DNA from: Anianabacter salinae
GTDB taxonomy: Bacteria > Pseudomonadota > Alphaproteobacteria > Rhodobacterales > Rhodobacteraceae
Direction of reading: 5' to 3'
Assembly (NCBI RefSeq): GCF_019061145.1
Contig: NZ_JAHQZS010000003.1
Location: 248,001 to 312,000 of the forward strand
Length of the DNA stretch: 64,000 nt
Of the stretch, positions 1 to 8,808 are shown one piece after another (the first letter of the stretch is position 1; each line of letters starts with the position of its first letter). The notes below the pieces were generated by a model. The model saw only the letters and a list, made by a program, of their open reading frames with translations, had not been told where the DNA came from and made no database searches. Both the position numbers and the translations under genes were made by a program.

Positions 1-1
1 A

Positions 2-1372
2 TCATATGTGACCATCAATGGTGCAGCGGCGGGCCTGATCGCCGTGGTGTTCGGTGCAGTGAATGGACTTGGGCTTGACCCGGCCACGGGCGATGTCGAC
101 CTCTTGCGTGGCTTCCGCGCGGCCCTTGCTGTTGGTGTGGTGTGCGGCGTCATTCAGATCGGCATGGGTCTTCTGAAACTTGGCAAATTGACCAGCCTTT
201 TTCCTCTGAACGTCGTTCATGGGATGCTTGCGGGCATCGGTATCATCATCATGGCCAAGCAGTTTCACCTGGCGCTTGGCGTCGAAGTGTCCGGGCACAT
301 GATCCACACGATCGAAGCCATCCCGGAAAGCATCGCAAGCCTGGTGCCGAATGTCGCGGCCATTGGATTGGCCAGCCTCATTCTCATGATACTATGGGGT
401 CGGCTTGGTGCAGTGGCCAAGTTCGTGCCCGCTCCGCTCGCAGTTGTAGTCATCGCGATCGCGCTGGCAGAGCTGCTGGGTGTCGAGGATGACTACCTCG
501 TCGCGGTTCCGACCAACATCGCGGATGCCTATCTGTCGCCGGACTGGAGCCAAGTCGCGACCCCGTTGTTCTGGAAGTTCGTGATCACTTACGTCTTTGT
601 CGCCAGTCTGGAGTCGCTGCTTACAGCCACGGCCATCGAGAAAATGGACCCATGGAAGCGTCGCGCTAACATGAACCGCGAACTGATGGGTAACGGCACC
701 GTGAACATCATTTCGTCTTTCGTCGGTGGTTTGCCGATGATCGCGGAAGTGGTCCGCTCGTCCGCCAACATCATGAACGGTGCGCGGACCCGATGGGCAA
801 ACCTGTTTCACGGCGTCTTTCTGGCATTGGCAGTCGTGCTGTTGCCGGTGGTTCTGAACATGATCCCGCTGGCTGCATTGGCTGGAATGCTGATGTTCAT
901 CGGCTTCCGTCTCGCCCATCCGAAAGAGTTCGTACACGCCTACAAGACTGGCAAGGAAGAGCTTTTCTACATGGTGTTCACGGCGCTGATCGTCGCCTTC
1001 GAGGACTTGCTCGCGGGAGTGGCGGCCGGTTTTATCGTCGCCGCCATCGTGAACGCCGTGCGCGGTGTACGCAGCGTCACGGCCGATGCCGAGGTCATTG
1101 GCACGGGCGAGAAGATCACCTTGCGCCTGAGGGGTTCCCACGGGTTCCTGAACTTCCTGTCTTTGCGCGGCAAGCTGGACGAACTGCCCCAGGGCCGCGC
1201 GTTGACGTTGGACTTGTCCGGGGTCCGCTACATTGACCACACCGTGCATGAGCAGCTTCACGACTTCGAAGCGGAGTATGCCCGAGGCGGCGGCAGTGTT
1301 CATGTGGTCGGCAAAGATGAGCTGCGGCCTCTTGCCCAAAGTCCTGTCGGCGCGATGCGGGCTGTTGGCTGA
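2..1372 (+). CDS. SulP-family anion (probably bicarbonate or sulfate) transporter with STAS domain, 5' partial
   Basis: The reading frame is open from the window edge, so the true start lies upstream; the GTG at 8 is inside the conserved core. The first residues resemble the SulP signature that is usually written SGPAAGL (here NGAAAGLIAVV). Many hydrophobic segments follow, including the HGMLAGIGI motif. The last roughly 100 residues form a soluble STAS-like domain (about 1090-1340 nt; LTLDLSGVRYID). SulP proteins are inner-membrane anion symporters or exchangers for sulfate or bicarbonate. It lies directly upstream of DabA and proton-channel genes, so bicarbonate is the more attractive substrate, but that is inference. 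A downstream hairpin separates it from the next gene. Confidence 0.88.
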   Translation, partial: SYVTINGAAAGLIAVVFGAVNGLGLDPATGDVDLLRGFRAALAVGVVCGVIQIGMGLLKLGKLTSLFPLNVVHGMLAGIGIIIMAKQFHLALGVEVSGHMIHTIEAIPESIASLVPNVAAIGLASLILMILWGRLGAVAKFVPAPLAVVVIAIALAELLGVEDDYLVAVPTNIADAYLSPDWSQVATPLFWKFVITYVFVASLESLLTATAIEKMDPWKRRANMNRELMGNGTVNIISSFVGGLPMIAEVVRSSANIMNGARTRWANLFHGVFLALAVVLLPVVLNMIPLAALAGMLMFIGFRLAHPKEFVHAYKTGKEELFYMVFTALIVAFEDLLAGVAAGFIVAAIVNAVRGVRSVTADAEVIGTGEKITLRLRGSHGFLNFLSLRGKLDELPQGRALTLDLSGVRYIDHTVHEQLHDFEAEYARGGGSVHVVGKDELRPLAQSPVGAMRAVG

Positions 1373-1387
1373 CCTGAACGATACCAT

Positions 1388-1413
1388 GCCGCGCGCCAAC
1401 CAGGGCGCGCGGC
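1388..1413 (+). terminator. GC-rich hairpin between SulP and NuoM-like genes
   Basis: Perfect 10-bp stem GCCGCGCGCC / GGCGCGCGGC with a 6-base loop (AACCAG). No T-run follows, so it is more likely an attenuator or mRNA-stability hairpin inside the operon than a strong terminator. Confidence 0.5.
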
Positions 1414-1450
1414 ACGTGCTGCCGGAAAATCTAGATCTATGGAGACTGTG

Positions 1451-2914
1451 ATGGGCGCTTCCGTGTTATTGCTTGGCCTGCCGATCCTTGGCTCAATTGC
1501 AATCATTTTCGCACCTGCCGGAAACGACGGTCGTGGACCGCTTTGGACGGCTATTGCCGCTGCCGGAGTCGTGCTGGCCACAGCGCTGATCATGGCCCTG
1601 AGAATCGAAAGTGGAGCTGGGGTCCAATACGTCACCAATATCGCCTGGATAACCGAAATCGGCGTCCAGTTTCATATTGGTCTCGACGGGCTTACAGCGC
1701 TGATGACTTTGCTCACCGCCTTGTTGAGCGTCGCTGCACTGGTCGCTGTCCCCGGCACTATGGGGAAGGTAAACCGCCCGTTCCTTGTTTGGTTCTTGTT
1801 GCTGGAAGCCACGGTCATGGGGGTGTTTCTGGCGCGGGACTGGTTCCTGTTCTACCTTTTCTGGGAACTTGCCTTGATACCCATGTTCTTTCTCATCGGT
1901 GTTTGGGGCGGACAGCGGCGCGCGCGCGCTGCCTATTCGTTCTTTCTGTACACACTCGCGGGTTCGGTCGTGATGCTTATCGGACTCATGGCCGCTTATC
2001 TCGAGGCCACTGCGCAGGGCATCGCCCATGGTTTCGAGATGTCTGTGATCGCCGAGGCAATGCAGTCCGCGCCTGCATCACTTCAGGTCTTCGTCTTTAT
2101 CTGTGTTTTTGCCGGAATGGCCGTCAAGGTTCCCGTGGTTCCGTTGCACGGCTGGCTGCCCATGGCGCATGTCGAAGCACCGGTTCCAGCTTCCATCATG
2201 TTGTCGGGAATTCTGCTGAAAATGGGTGGCTACGGTATGATCCGGCTGTCCGAGATGGTGCCCGGCGCCTTCCAAATGTTCGGGAGTGCCGTGTTGGTCC
2301 TCGGGCTTGTCACCATCATCTATGGTGCTGTTCTGGCGTTCCGGCAGGACGACCTAAAGGCGATGATAGCCTATTCCTCTGTCAGCCATATGGGCTTTGT
2401 CGTTCTGGGCATCGGATCGATGACAGAAATCGGGGTACGCGGTGCTGCGGTGCAGATGTTCAGCCATGGCCTTGTGACAGCCGCGCTGTTCGCATTGGTC
2501 GGAGTTGTCTACGCGCAGACGCACAGCCGCAGCCTGATCCTGTCGTCGGGGATCGGTCGTGGATCACCCCGCTTTGCAATTCTGATGACCCTTGCCTTGC
2601 TGGCATCGATGGGACTGCCCGGCCTGTCGGGCTTTGTTGGTGAGTTTCAGGTCTTGATGGGAGGCTACGAGCGCTGGGGTCAATCCGTGGCCATCGCCGG
2701 GATCGGGATCCTGTTGGTAACGGCATATTCGCTGCGGGTCTTTCGAAGGTTGATTCTGGCACCGTCGCAGCGCGAAGGCGTCGTGTTGCGTGACCTTGGA
2801 GCGCTTGATCTCGCCGGGATTGTGCCGCTCGCCATCCTGATGGTTTTGCTCGGTCTGTTCCCATCACCAATCGCCAATCTGGCCGCAGGCGTGCTGCCCG
2901 CCGTGCAACCCTGA
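1451..2914 (+). CDS. NuoM/MrpD-type proton-translocating membrane subunit, first of five in the DAB-like cluster
   Basis: About 487 residues and very hydrophobic, belonging to the NuoL/M/N antiporter-like family of inner-membrane proton channels. I choose ATG 1451 over ATG 1439 because GGAG at 1441-1444 is well placed for it. All four NuoM proton-path residues can be seen: TM5 Glu139 (FWELALIP), TM7 Lys226 (VKVPVVPLHGWLP), TM8 Lys257 (LLKMGGYG) and TM12 Glu398 (GFVGEF). Their spacing (87, 31, 141) is close to that of E. coli NuoM. No other complex I genes are nearby, and the next gene is dabA, only 17 bases on. It therefore probably supplies proton coupling to the DabA machine rather than to NADH dehydrogenase. 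Confidence 0.85.
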   Translation: MGASVLLLGLPILGSIAIIFAPAGNDGRGPLWTAIAAAGVVLATALIMALRIESGAGVQYVTNIAWITEIGVQFHIGLDGLTALMTLLTALLSVAALVAVPGTMGKVNRPFLVWFLLLEATVMGVFLARDWFLFYLFWELALIPMFFLIGVWGGQRRARAAYSFFLYTLAGSVVMLIGLMAAYLEATAQGIAHGFEMSVIAEAMQSAPASLQVFVFICVFAGMAVKVPVVPLHGWLPMAHVEAPVPASIMLSGILLKMGGYGMIRLSEMVPGAFQMFGSAVLVLGLVTIIYGAVLAFRQDDLKAMIAYSSVSHMGFVVLGIGSMTEIGVRGAAVQMFSHGLVTAALFALVGVVYAQTHSRSLILSSGIGRGSPRFAILMTLALLASMGLPGLSGFVGEFQVLMGGYERWGQSVAIAGIGILLVTAYSLRVFRRLILAPSQREGVVLRDLGALDLAGIVPLAILMVLLGLFPSPIANLAAGVLPAVQP

Positions 2915-2931
2915 AAAACCGGAGCGTAACC

Positions 2932-5900
2932 ATGGCAACATCATCCAAAGCGAAGCCCCGCAACTCGGCGACTTCTGCCAAGAGTTCCGAAGCCAAGCGC
3001 AAGGAACACCTCGTCCACGCGGTGCATCACACGGCGCATATGCTTAGTGAACAGGGACCGATGAACATTACCTTTGTTCACAATAATACGCTCTTGGGCT
3101 TGCAGTCATCGCATTTTCACGAAGGTATCGAAACGGCACGTCAGACGCTGGGAATAGAAGGCTACGAGCCGGAGGCGAAGTTCCTCCAGGACTTGTCTGA
3201 TGGCCGGATCACCGAAGTGGATCTGGACACCAGTCTGTCGATGCAACCCGACTTTGGCCCCGAAACCATTGTCACGACGGTTGCCGGGCGTCCGATTACC
3301 CGGGCCGAGCTGGTAAAGGCGACCCTTCGAAACGGAGCCGTGACGCCGCTTACGCCGGTTGCGATCAGAAACAGTTTTGATCCGGAAAGTGGCTTGCTGG
3401 CGCTTGGTCCAGATGAATTGGTCCTGGAGCGAAGGCTGGCCGCCGAAGGCCGGGCAACCGTCGCGACGATACGCGAGGAAATCGGCGAGACGTTGACATT
3501 GGGAGCCTGGCTCGGACGCCACTTCGGCCTTGATGTCGACGGCATGATCGAAGAGGCCCTGTGCGAGGCAGCGGGCCAGAATGTGGGTGCCGATGCGGAT
3601 CGGTCCCTCTCCGACATGGGCATTTCCTATCCTCGTGCAAATTTATATCTCGCGCTGATGATTGATCGTTGGGGCGACCTGGCGGCGTTGGCGTTGGCCA
3701 TCGAGTCCCGTTTGGTGGCAGAAATCGCCGCCGAACGACTTGATTGCGAAGGCAAACTGGATTCGATCGTTGCCAGCTTCCTGGATCAGCCCGCAGGCTA
3801 TGCGGTACGTGCCCTGCATTCCGCTGTACTTGCGAACCTTTACCCCGACGGGCCGCATATGATCGACCATCAAGCCACTCCGTTTGGAAGTGGTGCTGGT
3901 TTCGATACCCTGCGCCCTCTCGACGTTCAGGGTTTGGACCTGTTGAACACGATGATCCGGAGCGTGGCCCCGGAAGAGCAGCCGTCTCTATCCCGACTGA
4001 AGACGGCGTTGGTCGCCGGCTATGTTGACGACGCCGAACTGACCGAGTTGTGCCGTCTGGCAGAAGTTGCGGGTGACACAAAGCACCGTGCCGCCGCGCG
4101 CAAACTTGCAGCCGGCACCGCGACTGAAATCTTCGAGGCGCATTGCTTGGACCAGGCAAACGACCTGGTAGAGGGATTGTACCAGGGGCGTGATCTGTCG
4201 GATCTGGTGCGGGAGCTGACTGGTATCGACGTTGCACAGAAGGTCAACGCCGCGATGATCAGGCACCTTTCGGCATTTACTGACGAAGGCATTTCCTCGT
4301 TGCGGATGCCTGATCGTCACCTGGGCCTGTTTGCGGCTTGGCGGCAGGCAGCCCCCTTCGACGAGCTGTTGCGATTTGAGGCACTCGAAGGTTGGCAGGA
4401 TGAACTTTCGGCCCTGCCCGAGGATGCCGGCGAGGCGTTGATCGCGATGTTGGATCGGATCGGTATCCCAGAAGCCGCATGGGAGCCATTTCTGGGCCGG
4501 ATGCTGGTACAACTAAGGGGCTGGGCCGGGATGATGTTCTGGATGGAAATCCATCCCCGACACCCCAAGCAGGCGCTGCATCCCGCCGATACGATCCAGT
4601 ATCTTGCGGTTCGTCTGTTCACTGAACTTTCCGTGGTCGGTCGTATCCTTCAGGAAGTGTGTGGCATAGCACCGCAAAAGAACGCGCTTGCGGATTGGGC
4701 CATGCGCAACAGTGCCGAAGTGTCGCTTCGCTTGGCCTTGCACCGGGGTGATCTGGAACCGGTCGTTGCAGAAGCCGCCTCGCTCATGCTGTCAATGCGT
4801 CCGCCGACCGCTGTTGAGCGTCGCCAGATCGTCAATCTGGCGCGGCGTGCATGGCTTGTCAGCGCGGTTGAACAGAGAAAGGCGCATGTCGCGCAGACCT
4901 CGAATCGCGCAACCCGCGTCTGTGCGGCCCTTGGTCTGACACCGCAGCAACTTGCCGACGCACCGGGCGCCTTGGCTGTTCTGCTTTCCGAAATCGACAA
5001 GGTGGATTCTCGCAAGGCAAGCCGGATTTGGCTGGAAGCCTTTGAAACGCACTATCGTGACGAGGTGTTGAACGCCCTTGCCCAGAACAAGGGGCGCGGA
5101 CGGTGGATCAACGGCCGGGATCGGCGGCCGCGATCGCAAGTGGTGTTCTGTATCGACGAGCGCGAAGAAAACCTGCACCGATACTATGCAGAGCTTGACC
5201 CAGACCACGAAACCCTCGGCGCTGCGGGCTTCTTTGGAATTGCCATCGCACACAGCCCCTTGGGCGGCCACGATCATACGCCGCTATGCCCCGCAGTTGC
5301 GACCCCCGGTCACCGCATCGCGGAAGTGCCGCGTGATAGCGACCTGGACACGACCTGGCCACTGGTCCAGGGCAGAAAGGTCTATTCCGATGCATTTGCA
5401 GCGGTGATGTGGGAGGCCAGGCGAAATCCGCTGGTGGCCTATGTGACCGCGCAACTGACAGGACTGTTTCACGCAGTTCCAATGGTCGGCCGGGTGTTTG
5501 CCCCGCTTGGCTACCAGCGGGTGTCCGACCACGTACAATCGCGATATTTGCCCGAAGTCGCAACAAGGCTGACCCACACCAAGCTTCCCGAGGATGTTCT
5601 TGCGAGGCTGGGGCTGCATGCGGAGGCGCTCCCTTTCGGGTTTTCGATCGAAGAAGCTGCCGACCGGGTCGAGGCACAGCTGCGGAATTGGGGCCTGACC
5701 TACCAGTTTGCACCGATCGTGGTCATATGCGCCCATCGATCGTTCAGTGTGAACAATCCGCACGAGAATGCGCATGATTGCGGTGCGTGCGGCGGCAAGG
5801 CAGGGGGGCCCAACGCGCGTCTTTTCGCGGCTCTGGCGAATGAACCGGCCGTGCGCGAGGTATTGCGGTCGCGAGGTATCGATATCCCCGACGACAGCTG

Positions 5901-6765
5901 GCTTGTCGGGGCAGAGCATAACACCTGCAACGATGACATTCTGATTTTTGATGTCGAGGACATTCCAGACGAACTGTCCGGAGCGTGGGAAGTCGTCGCC
6001 AAGGATCTGGAAGAAACCTCGCGCCGTGCCGCGCGCGAACGCTGCCGCCGATTTCGGTCCGCCCCCAAGGACGCATCAACGGAATCGTCGTGGTCGCATG
6101 TGAAGGCTCGCTCGCAGGATCTAAGCCAGGTGCGCCCGGAATGGGGTCATGCAACGAATGCCTTTGCGCTTGTTGGGCGTCGTGCGCTGACGCAGGGGCT
6201 GTTTTTTGACAGGCGTGGCTTCGTTATTTCCTACGATCCGACGCAGGATTCGGATGGCACCGTTCTCGAACGGATCCTCTTGGCTGTCGGGCCGGTTGGT
6301 GCGGGGATCAACCTTGAATATTACTTTTCTACCGTCAACCCCGATGGTTACGGCTCGGGCACCAAGGTGCCACACAACGTTGTTGGCATGATCGGTGTGA
6401 TGCCTGGAGCCGAGGGTGATCTGGCCACCGGCCTGCCACGTCAGATGACTGAGGTTCACGAGGCGATGCGCCTTCAGTTGATCGTGGATGCGCCCCTTGC
6501 AGTGCTGGGCGAAATCTATGGCCGCCAGCCGGGCATTCAGGAGCTGCTGAACGGACAATGGGTCCACCTGATCGCCCATGACCCCGAAACCTGTACCTTC
6601 CATCGCTTCGTGCCGGGGGTCGGTTTCGAGCAGTGGGACAAGCCGCTGACCGAGCTGGCCGAGGTCGACCACAGCTATGAATGGATCCGTGGCAAGCATG
6701 ACTGCTTCCTGCCGCCGGCTCGGATCAAGGAACCGCAAGCCCGCTGGGATGCGGTTTTGCACTGA
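2932..6765 (+). CDS. dabA: DabA-type inorganic carbon transporter subunit (DUF2309/UPF0753), long form
   Basis: Protein of 1277 residues. DabA proteins are carbonic-anhydrase-like zinc proteins that convert CO2 to bicarbonate, driven by an antiporter-like membrane partner. The four expected zinc/active-site residues are present: Cys740 and Asp742 (VVFCIDERE), His935 (ICAHRSFSVNNP) and Cys950 (DCGACGGKAGGPNAR). The 15-residue His-Cys spacing matches characterised DabA. The family HNT motif is also present (AEHNTCNDD). It has no evident signal peptide or clear membrane segments, so it probably sits on the cytoplasmic membrane face. ATG 2932 has GGAG 8 bases upstream. It is much longer than the roughly 800-residue Halothiobacillus DabA. 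It lies between NuoM-like and NuoL-like genes with gaps of 17 and 12 bases, clearly one operon. Confidence 0.93.
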   Translation: MATSSKAKPRNSATSAKSSEAKRKEHLVHAVHHTAHMLSEQGPMNITFVHNNTLLGLQSSHFHEGIETARQTLGIEGYEPEAKFLQDLSDGRITEVDLDTSLSMQPDFGPETIVTTVAGRPITRAELVKATLRNGAVTPLTPVAIRNSFDPESGLLALGPDELVLERRLAAEGRATVATIREEIGETLTLGAWLGRHFGLDVDGMIEEALCEAAGQNVGADADRSLSDMGISYPRANLYLALMIDRWGDLAALALAIESRLVAEIAAERLDCEGKLDSIVASFLDQPAGYAVRALHSAVLANLYPDGPHMIDHQATPFGSGAGFDTLRPLDVQGLDLLNTMIRSVAPEEQPSLSRLKTALVAGYVDDAELTELCRLAEVAGDTKHRAAARKLAAGTATEIFEAHCLDQANDLVEGLYQGRDLSDLVRELTGIDVAQKVNAAMIRHLSAFTDEGISSLRMPDRHLGLFAAWRQAAPFDELLRFEALEGWQDELSALPEDAGEALIAMLDRIGIPEAAWEPFLGRMLVQLRGWAGMMFWMEIHPRHPKQALHPADTIQYLAVRLFTELSVVGRILQEVCGIAPQKNALADWAMRNSAEVSLRLALHRGDLEPVVAEAASLMLSMRPPTAVERRQIVNLARRAWLVSAVEQRKAHVAQTSNRATRVCAALGLTPQQLADAPGALAVLLSEIDKVDSRKASRIWLEAFETHYRDEVLNALAQNKGRGRWINGRDRRPRSQVVFCIDEREENLHRYYAELDPDHETLGAAGFFGIAIAHSPLGGHDHTPLCPAVATPGHRIAEVPRDSDLDTTWPLVQGRKVYSDAFAAVMWEARRNPLVAYVTAQLTGLFHAVPMVGRVFAPLGYQRVSDHVQSRYLPEVATRLTHTKLPEDVLARLGLHAEALPFGFSIEEAADRVEAQLRNWGLTYQFAPIVVICAHRSFSVNNPHENAHDCGACGGKAGGPNARLFAALANEPAVREVLRSRGIDIPDDSWLVGAEHNTCNDDILIFDVEDIPDELSGAWEVVAKDLEETSRRAARERCRRFRSAPKDASTESSWSHVKARSQDLSQVRPEWGHATNAFALVGRRALTQGLFFDRRGFVISYDPTQDSDGTVLERILLAVGPVGAGINLEYYFSTVNPDGYGSGTKVPHNVVGMIGVMPGAEGDLATGLPRQMTEVHEAMRLQLIVDAPLAVLGEIYGRQPGIQELLNGQWVHLIAHDPETCTFHRFVPGVGFEQWDKPLTELAEVDHSYEWIRGKHDCFLPPARIKEPQARWDAVLH

Positions 6766-6777
6766 AGGGGACACCAG

Positions 6778-8805
6778 ATGGACAACATATTTCTCGCATT
6801 GATGTTTCTGCCAACCATGCTTGCTGTGGCTGCGATTGGCGCGAGCCTGTTTTCCGGCGACAGGTGGCTTGGATGGAAACAGGTTCAGATGGTGGCTTTG
6901 GCTGCTACGGGGATTTCCGCATTGGGTGGGGTGGGCCTGTTCGCTTCGCGACTTGCTACGCCACAGACTGCAACGGTCAGGGTTATGGAATGGTTCCAGA
7001 TCGGCGGTCAGTCTGTTGACATCGCCTTCCGGCTTGATCCGCTCTCGGCCATGATGGCAGCGCTGGTTACGGTCTTCGGGGTCCTGATCTGCCGTTTCTC
7101 GATAAACTATATGCACAACGAAATCGGGTTCAGCCGCTATTTCCTGGTTTATGCGTTGTTCATTGTGACGATGCTGATGCTTGTCCTGGCGGACAATCTT
7201 GTCCTGATGTTCCTCGGCTGGGAAGGCGTTGGCCTGTGTTCTTTCCTGTTGATCGGCCATTACACCGAACGGACGGCCTCGGCCCGGGCTGCAACGGAAG
7301 CCTTCGTCACGAATAGGTTGGGCGATGCTGCCTTCATTCTTGCAATCATCATCCTGGCAATCGGTGCTGGAACCGTACGGCTTTCGGAACTCCCCGAAGC
7401 GCTGTTGTCCGCAGACCCATGGGTAGCGCCTGCCGCGGCCTTGGGTATTGCGGTGGCAGCTATGGCAAAATCGGGACAGTTTCCACTGGGTGGTTGGATG
7501 AACCGCGCCATGGAGGGCCCTGGACCGACCAGTACGCTGTTCTACGGCTCAATCATGGTGAGCGCGGGTGTCTTTCTGGTCGTGCGACTGTCACCCTTGT
7601 TCGAGCTGGCACCTGCAGTACTGACGATCCTCGCTGTATTCGGCGGACTGACGGCGATCATCGCATCCCTGACATCGCAGGCCGCAAACGACATCAAGGG
7701 CGCTCTTGTGAATACATCGGCCATGCACCTTGGCATGATGTTCGTCATCTGCGGGTTGGGCGCCTATGAATGGGCGATTTTCTATATCATCGCGCACGCC
7801 TTTTACACCGGCTATCAGTTCCTGACGGCACCGTCGATCCTGCACATATTGCATGGGCGGCCGGATTTCTCGGACAAATCGGTACCGGACCCTGTCCCTG
7901 CAAATGTAGGCGTCGCGCTATTTTTCGCCGCTGTGATGGCGCTTACTCCGCCGCTGTTGACGATGACCGGAACGGAGATCGGGCTGACGCTGCGGGTTGC
8001 AGTTACTTTGGGTGCTGCGGCGTTGGCCACAACGTTGCTGTTCTGGATGGCGGCAAAAGCCGTGCGCTCTGCCCAAACCGGACACGATGACCACAGCCAT
8101 GAACATGTGCCGGCGCGGGTTCGTCTGGGCCCCGCCGCCAAGGCGGCCGTGACAATTGTCATCGCAGCCATGGCCGGAGTGCTCTTGCAGATTCTTCCCG
8201 TCGAAGCCGGGGATGCAGGGTTCGGCGAGTTTCTTGGGTTGCCACAAGGCAATGCGGCATTGGCGGTCCCTGCGCTTGCCCCGCTTCTGGCATTTCTTCT
8301 GGCGCTCGCGGCCCTGCACTCGGTTTATTCAGTCTTGCACGTCACACGGTCATCCCCCGAGGCTGGCCTGTCCGGCAACACCCTGCTGCGCGCGCTGCAC
8401 CGGGCGGCACGGAACCGGTTCTGGGTCGATGCTGTGCTGAAGTCGGTCTTGATGGCCTCTGTATTGCGCTTCTCAGAGCGTCTTGCCCGAGCCGATCACC
8501 GTCTGGCTCAGGCCTTGCCCTTGCTGACCGAACGCACTGCGAATGCGGCAGGTGATACCATCGGATGGCTTGACGCTGCGCCACGCGCAGCCGTGGAGTC
8601 AATTCCTGGAATAGTCGGCATGCAAATGGCCGAGGCCGCGCGACATGCGGAAACGAAGGCGACGGAAGGGTTTGAAGAAACTCTCGACCGAAGCTCCGGA
8701 TTGCTTGGCAGAAGTGCGTTGGCTGTAGAACGAGCGCTCGGGCGACCTGTGGTCAGCGTCGGCGTGATCATCTTGGTGGCCCTTCTGGCCCTTGCGGGAG
8801 CGTAA
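6778..8805 (+). CDS. NuoL/DabB-like proton-channel membrane subunit with His-rich loop
   Basis: 675 residues; start has AAGGGG upstream. The N-terminal two-thirds align with NuoL at a constant offset of +2: TM5 Glu149 (GWEGVGLCSF), Lys231 (AKSGQFP) and His340 (IAHAFY). However, the NuoL His254 position is Tyr256 and the Lys342 position is Thr344, and the TM12 block with its key lysine is not recognisable. After the core comes a polar loop with four histidines (H436, H439, H441, H443; GHDDHSHEH), then further hydrophobic segments and an amphipathic stretch ending in a C-terminal membrane anchor. As the gene immediately after dabA it is the best candidate for the DabB role, although classical dabB usually precedes dabA. 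The altered residues leave its own proton conduction in doubt. Confidence 0.82.
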   Translation: MDNIFLALMFLPTMLAVAAIGASLFSGDRWLGWKQVQMVALAATGISALGGVGLFASRLATPQTATVRVMEWFQIGGQSVDIAFRLDPLSAMMAALVTVFGVLICRFSINYMHNEIGFSRYFLVYALFIVTMLMLVLADNLVLMFLGWEGVGLCSFLLIGHYTERTASARAATEAFVTNRLGDAAFILAIIILAIGAGTVRLSELPEALLSADPWVAPAAALGIAVAAMAKSGQFPLGGWMNRAMEGPGPTSTLFYGSIMVSAGVFLVVRLSPLFELAPAVLTILAVFGGLTAIIASLTSQAANDIKGALVNTSAMHLGMMFVICGLGAYEWAIFYIIAHAFYTGYQFLTAPSILHILHGRPDFSDKSVPDPVPANVGVALFFAAVMALTPPLLTMTGTEIGLTLRVAVTLGAAALATTLLFWMAAKAVRSAQTGHDDHSHEHVPARVRLGPAAKAAVTIVIAAMAGVLLQILPVEAGDAGFGEFLGLPQGNAALAVPALAPLLAFLLALAALHSVYSVLHVTRSSPEAGLSGNTLLRALHRAARNRFWVDAVLKSVLMASVLRFSERLARADHRLAQALPLLTERTANAAGDTIGWLDAAPRAAVESIPGIVGMQMAEAARHAETKATEGFEETLDRSSGLLGRSALAVERALGRPVVSVGVIILVALLALAGA

Positions 8806-8808
8806 CCC

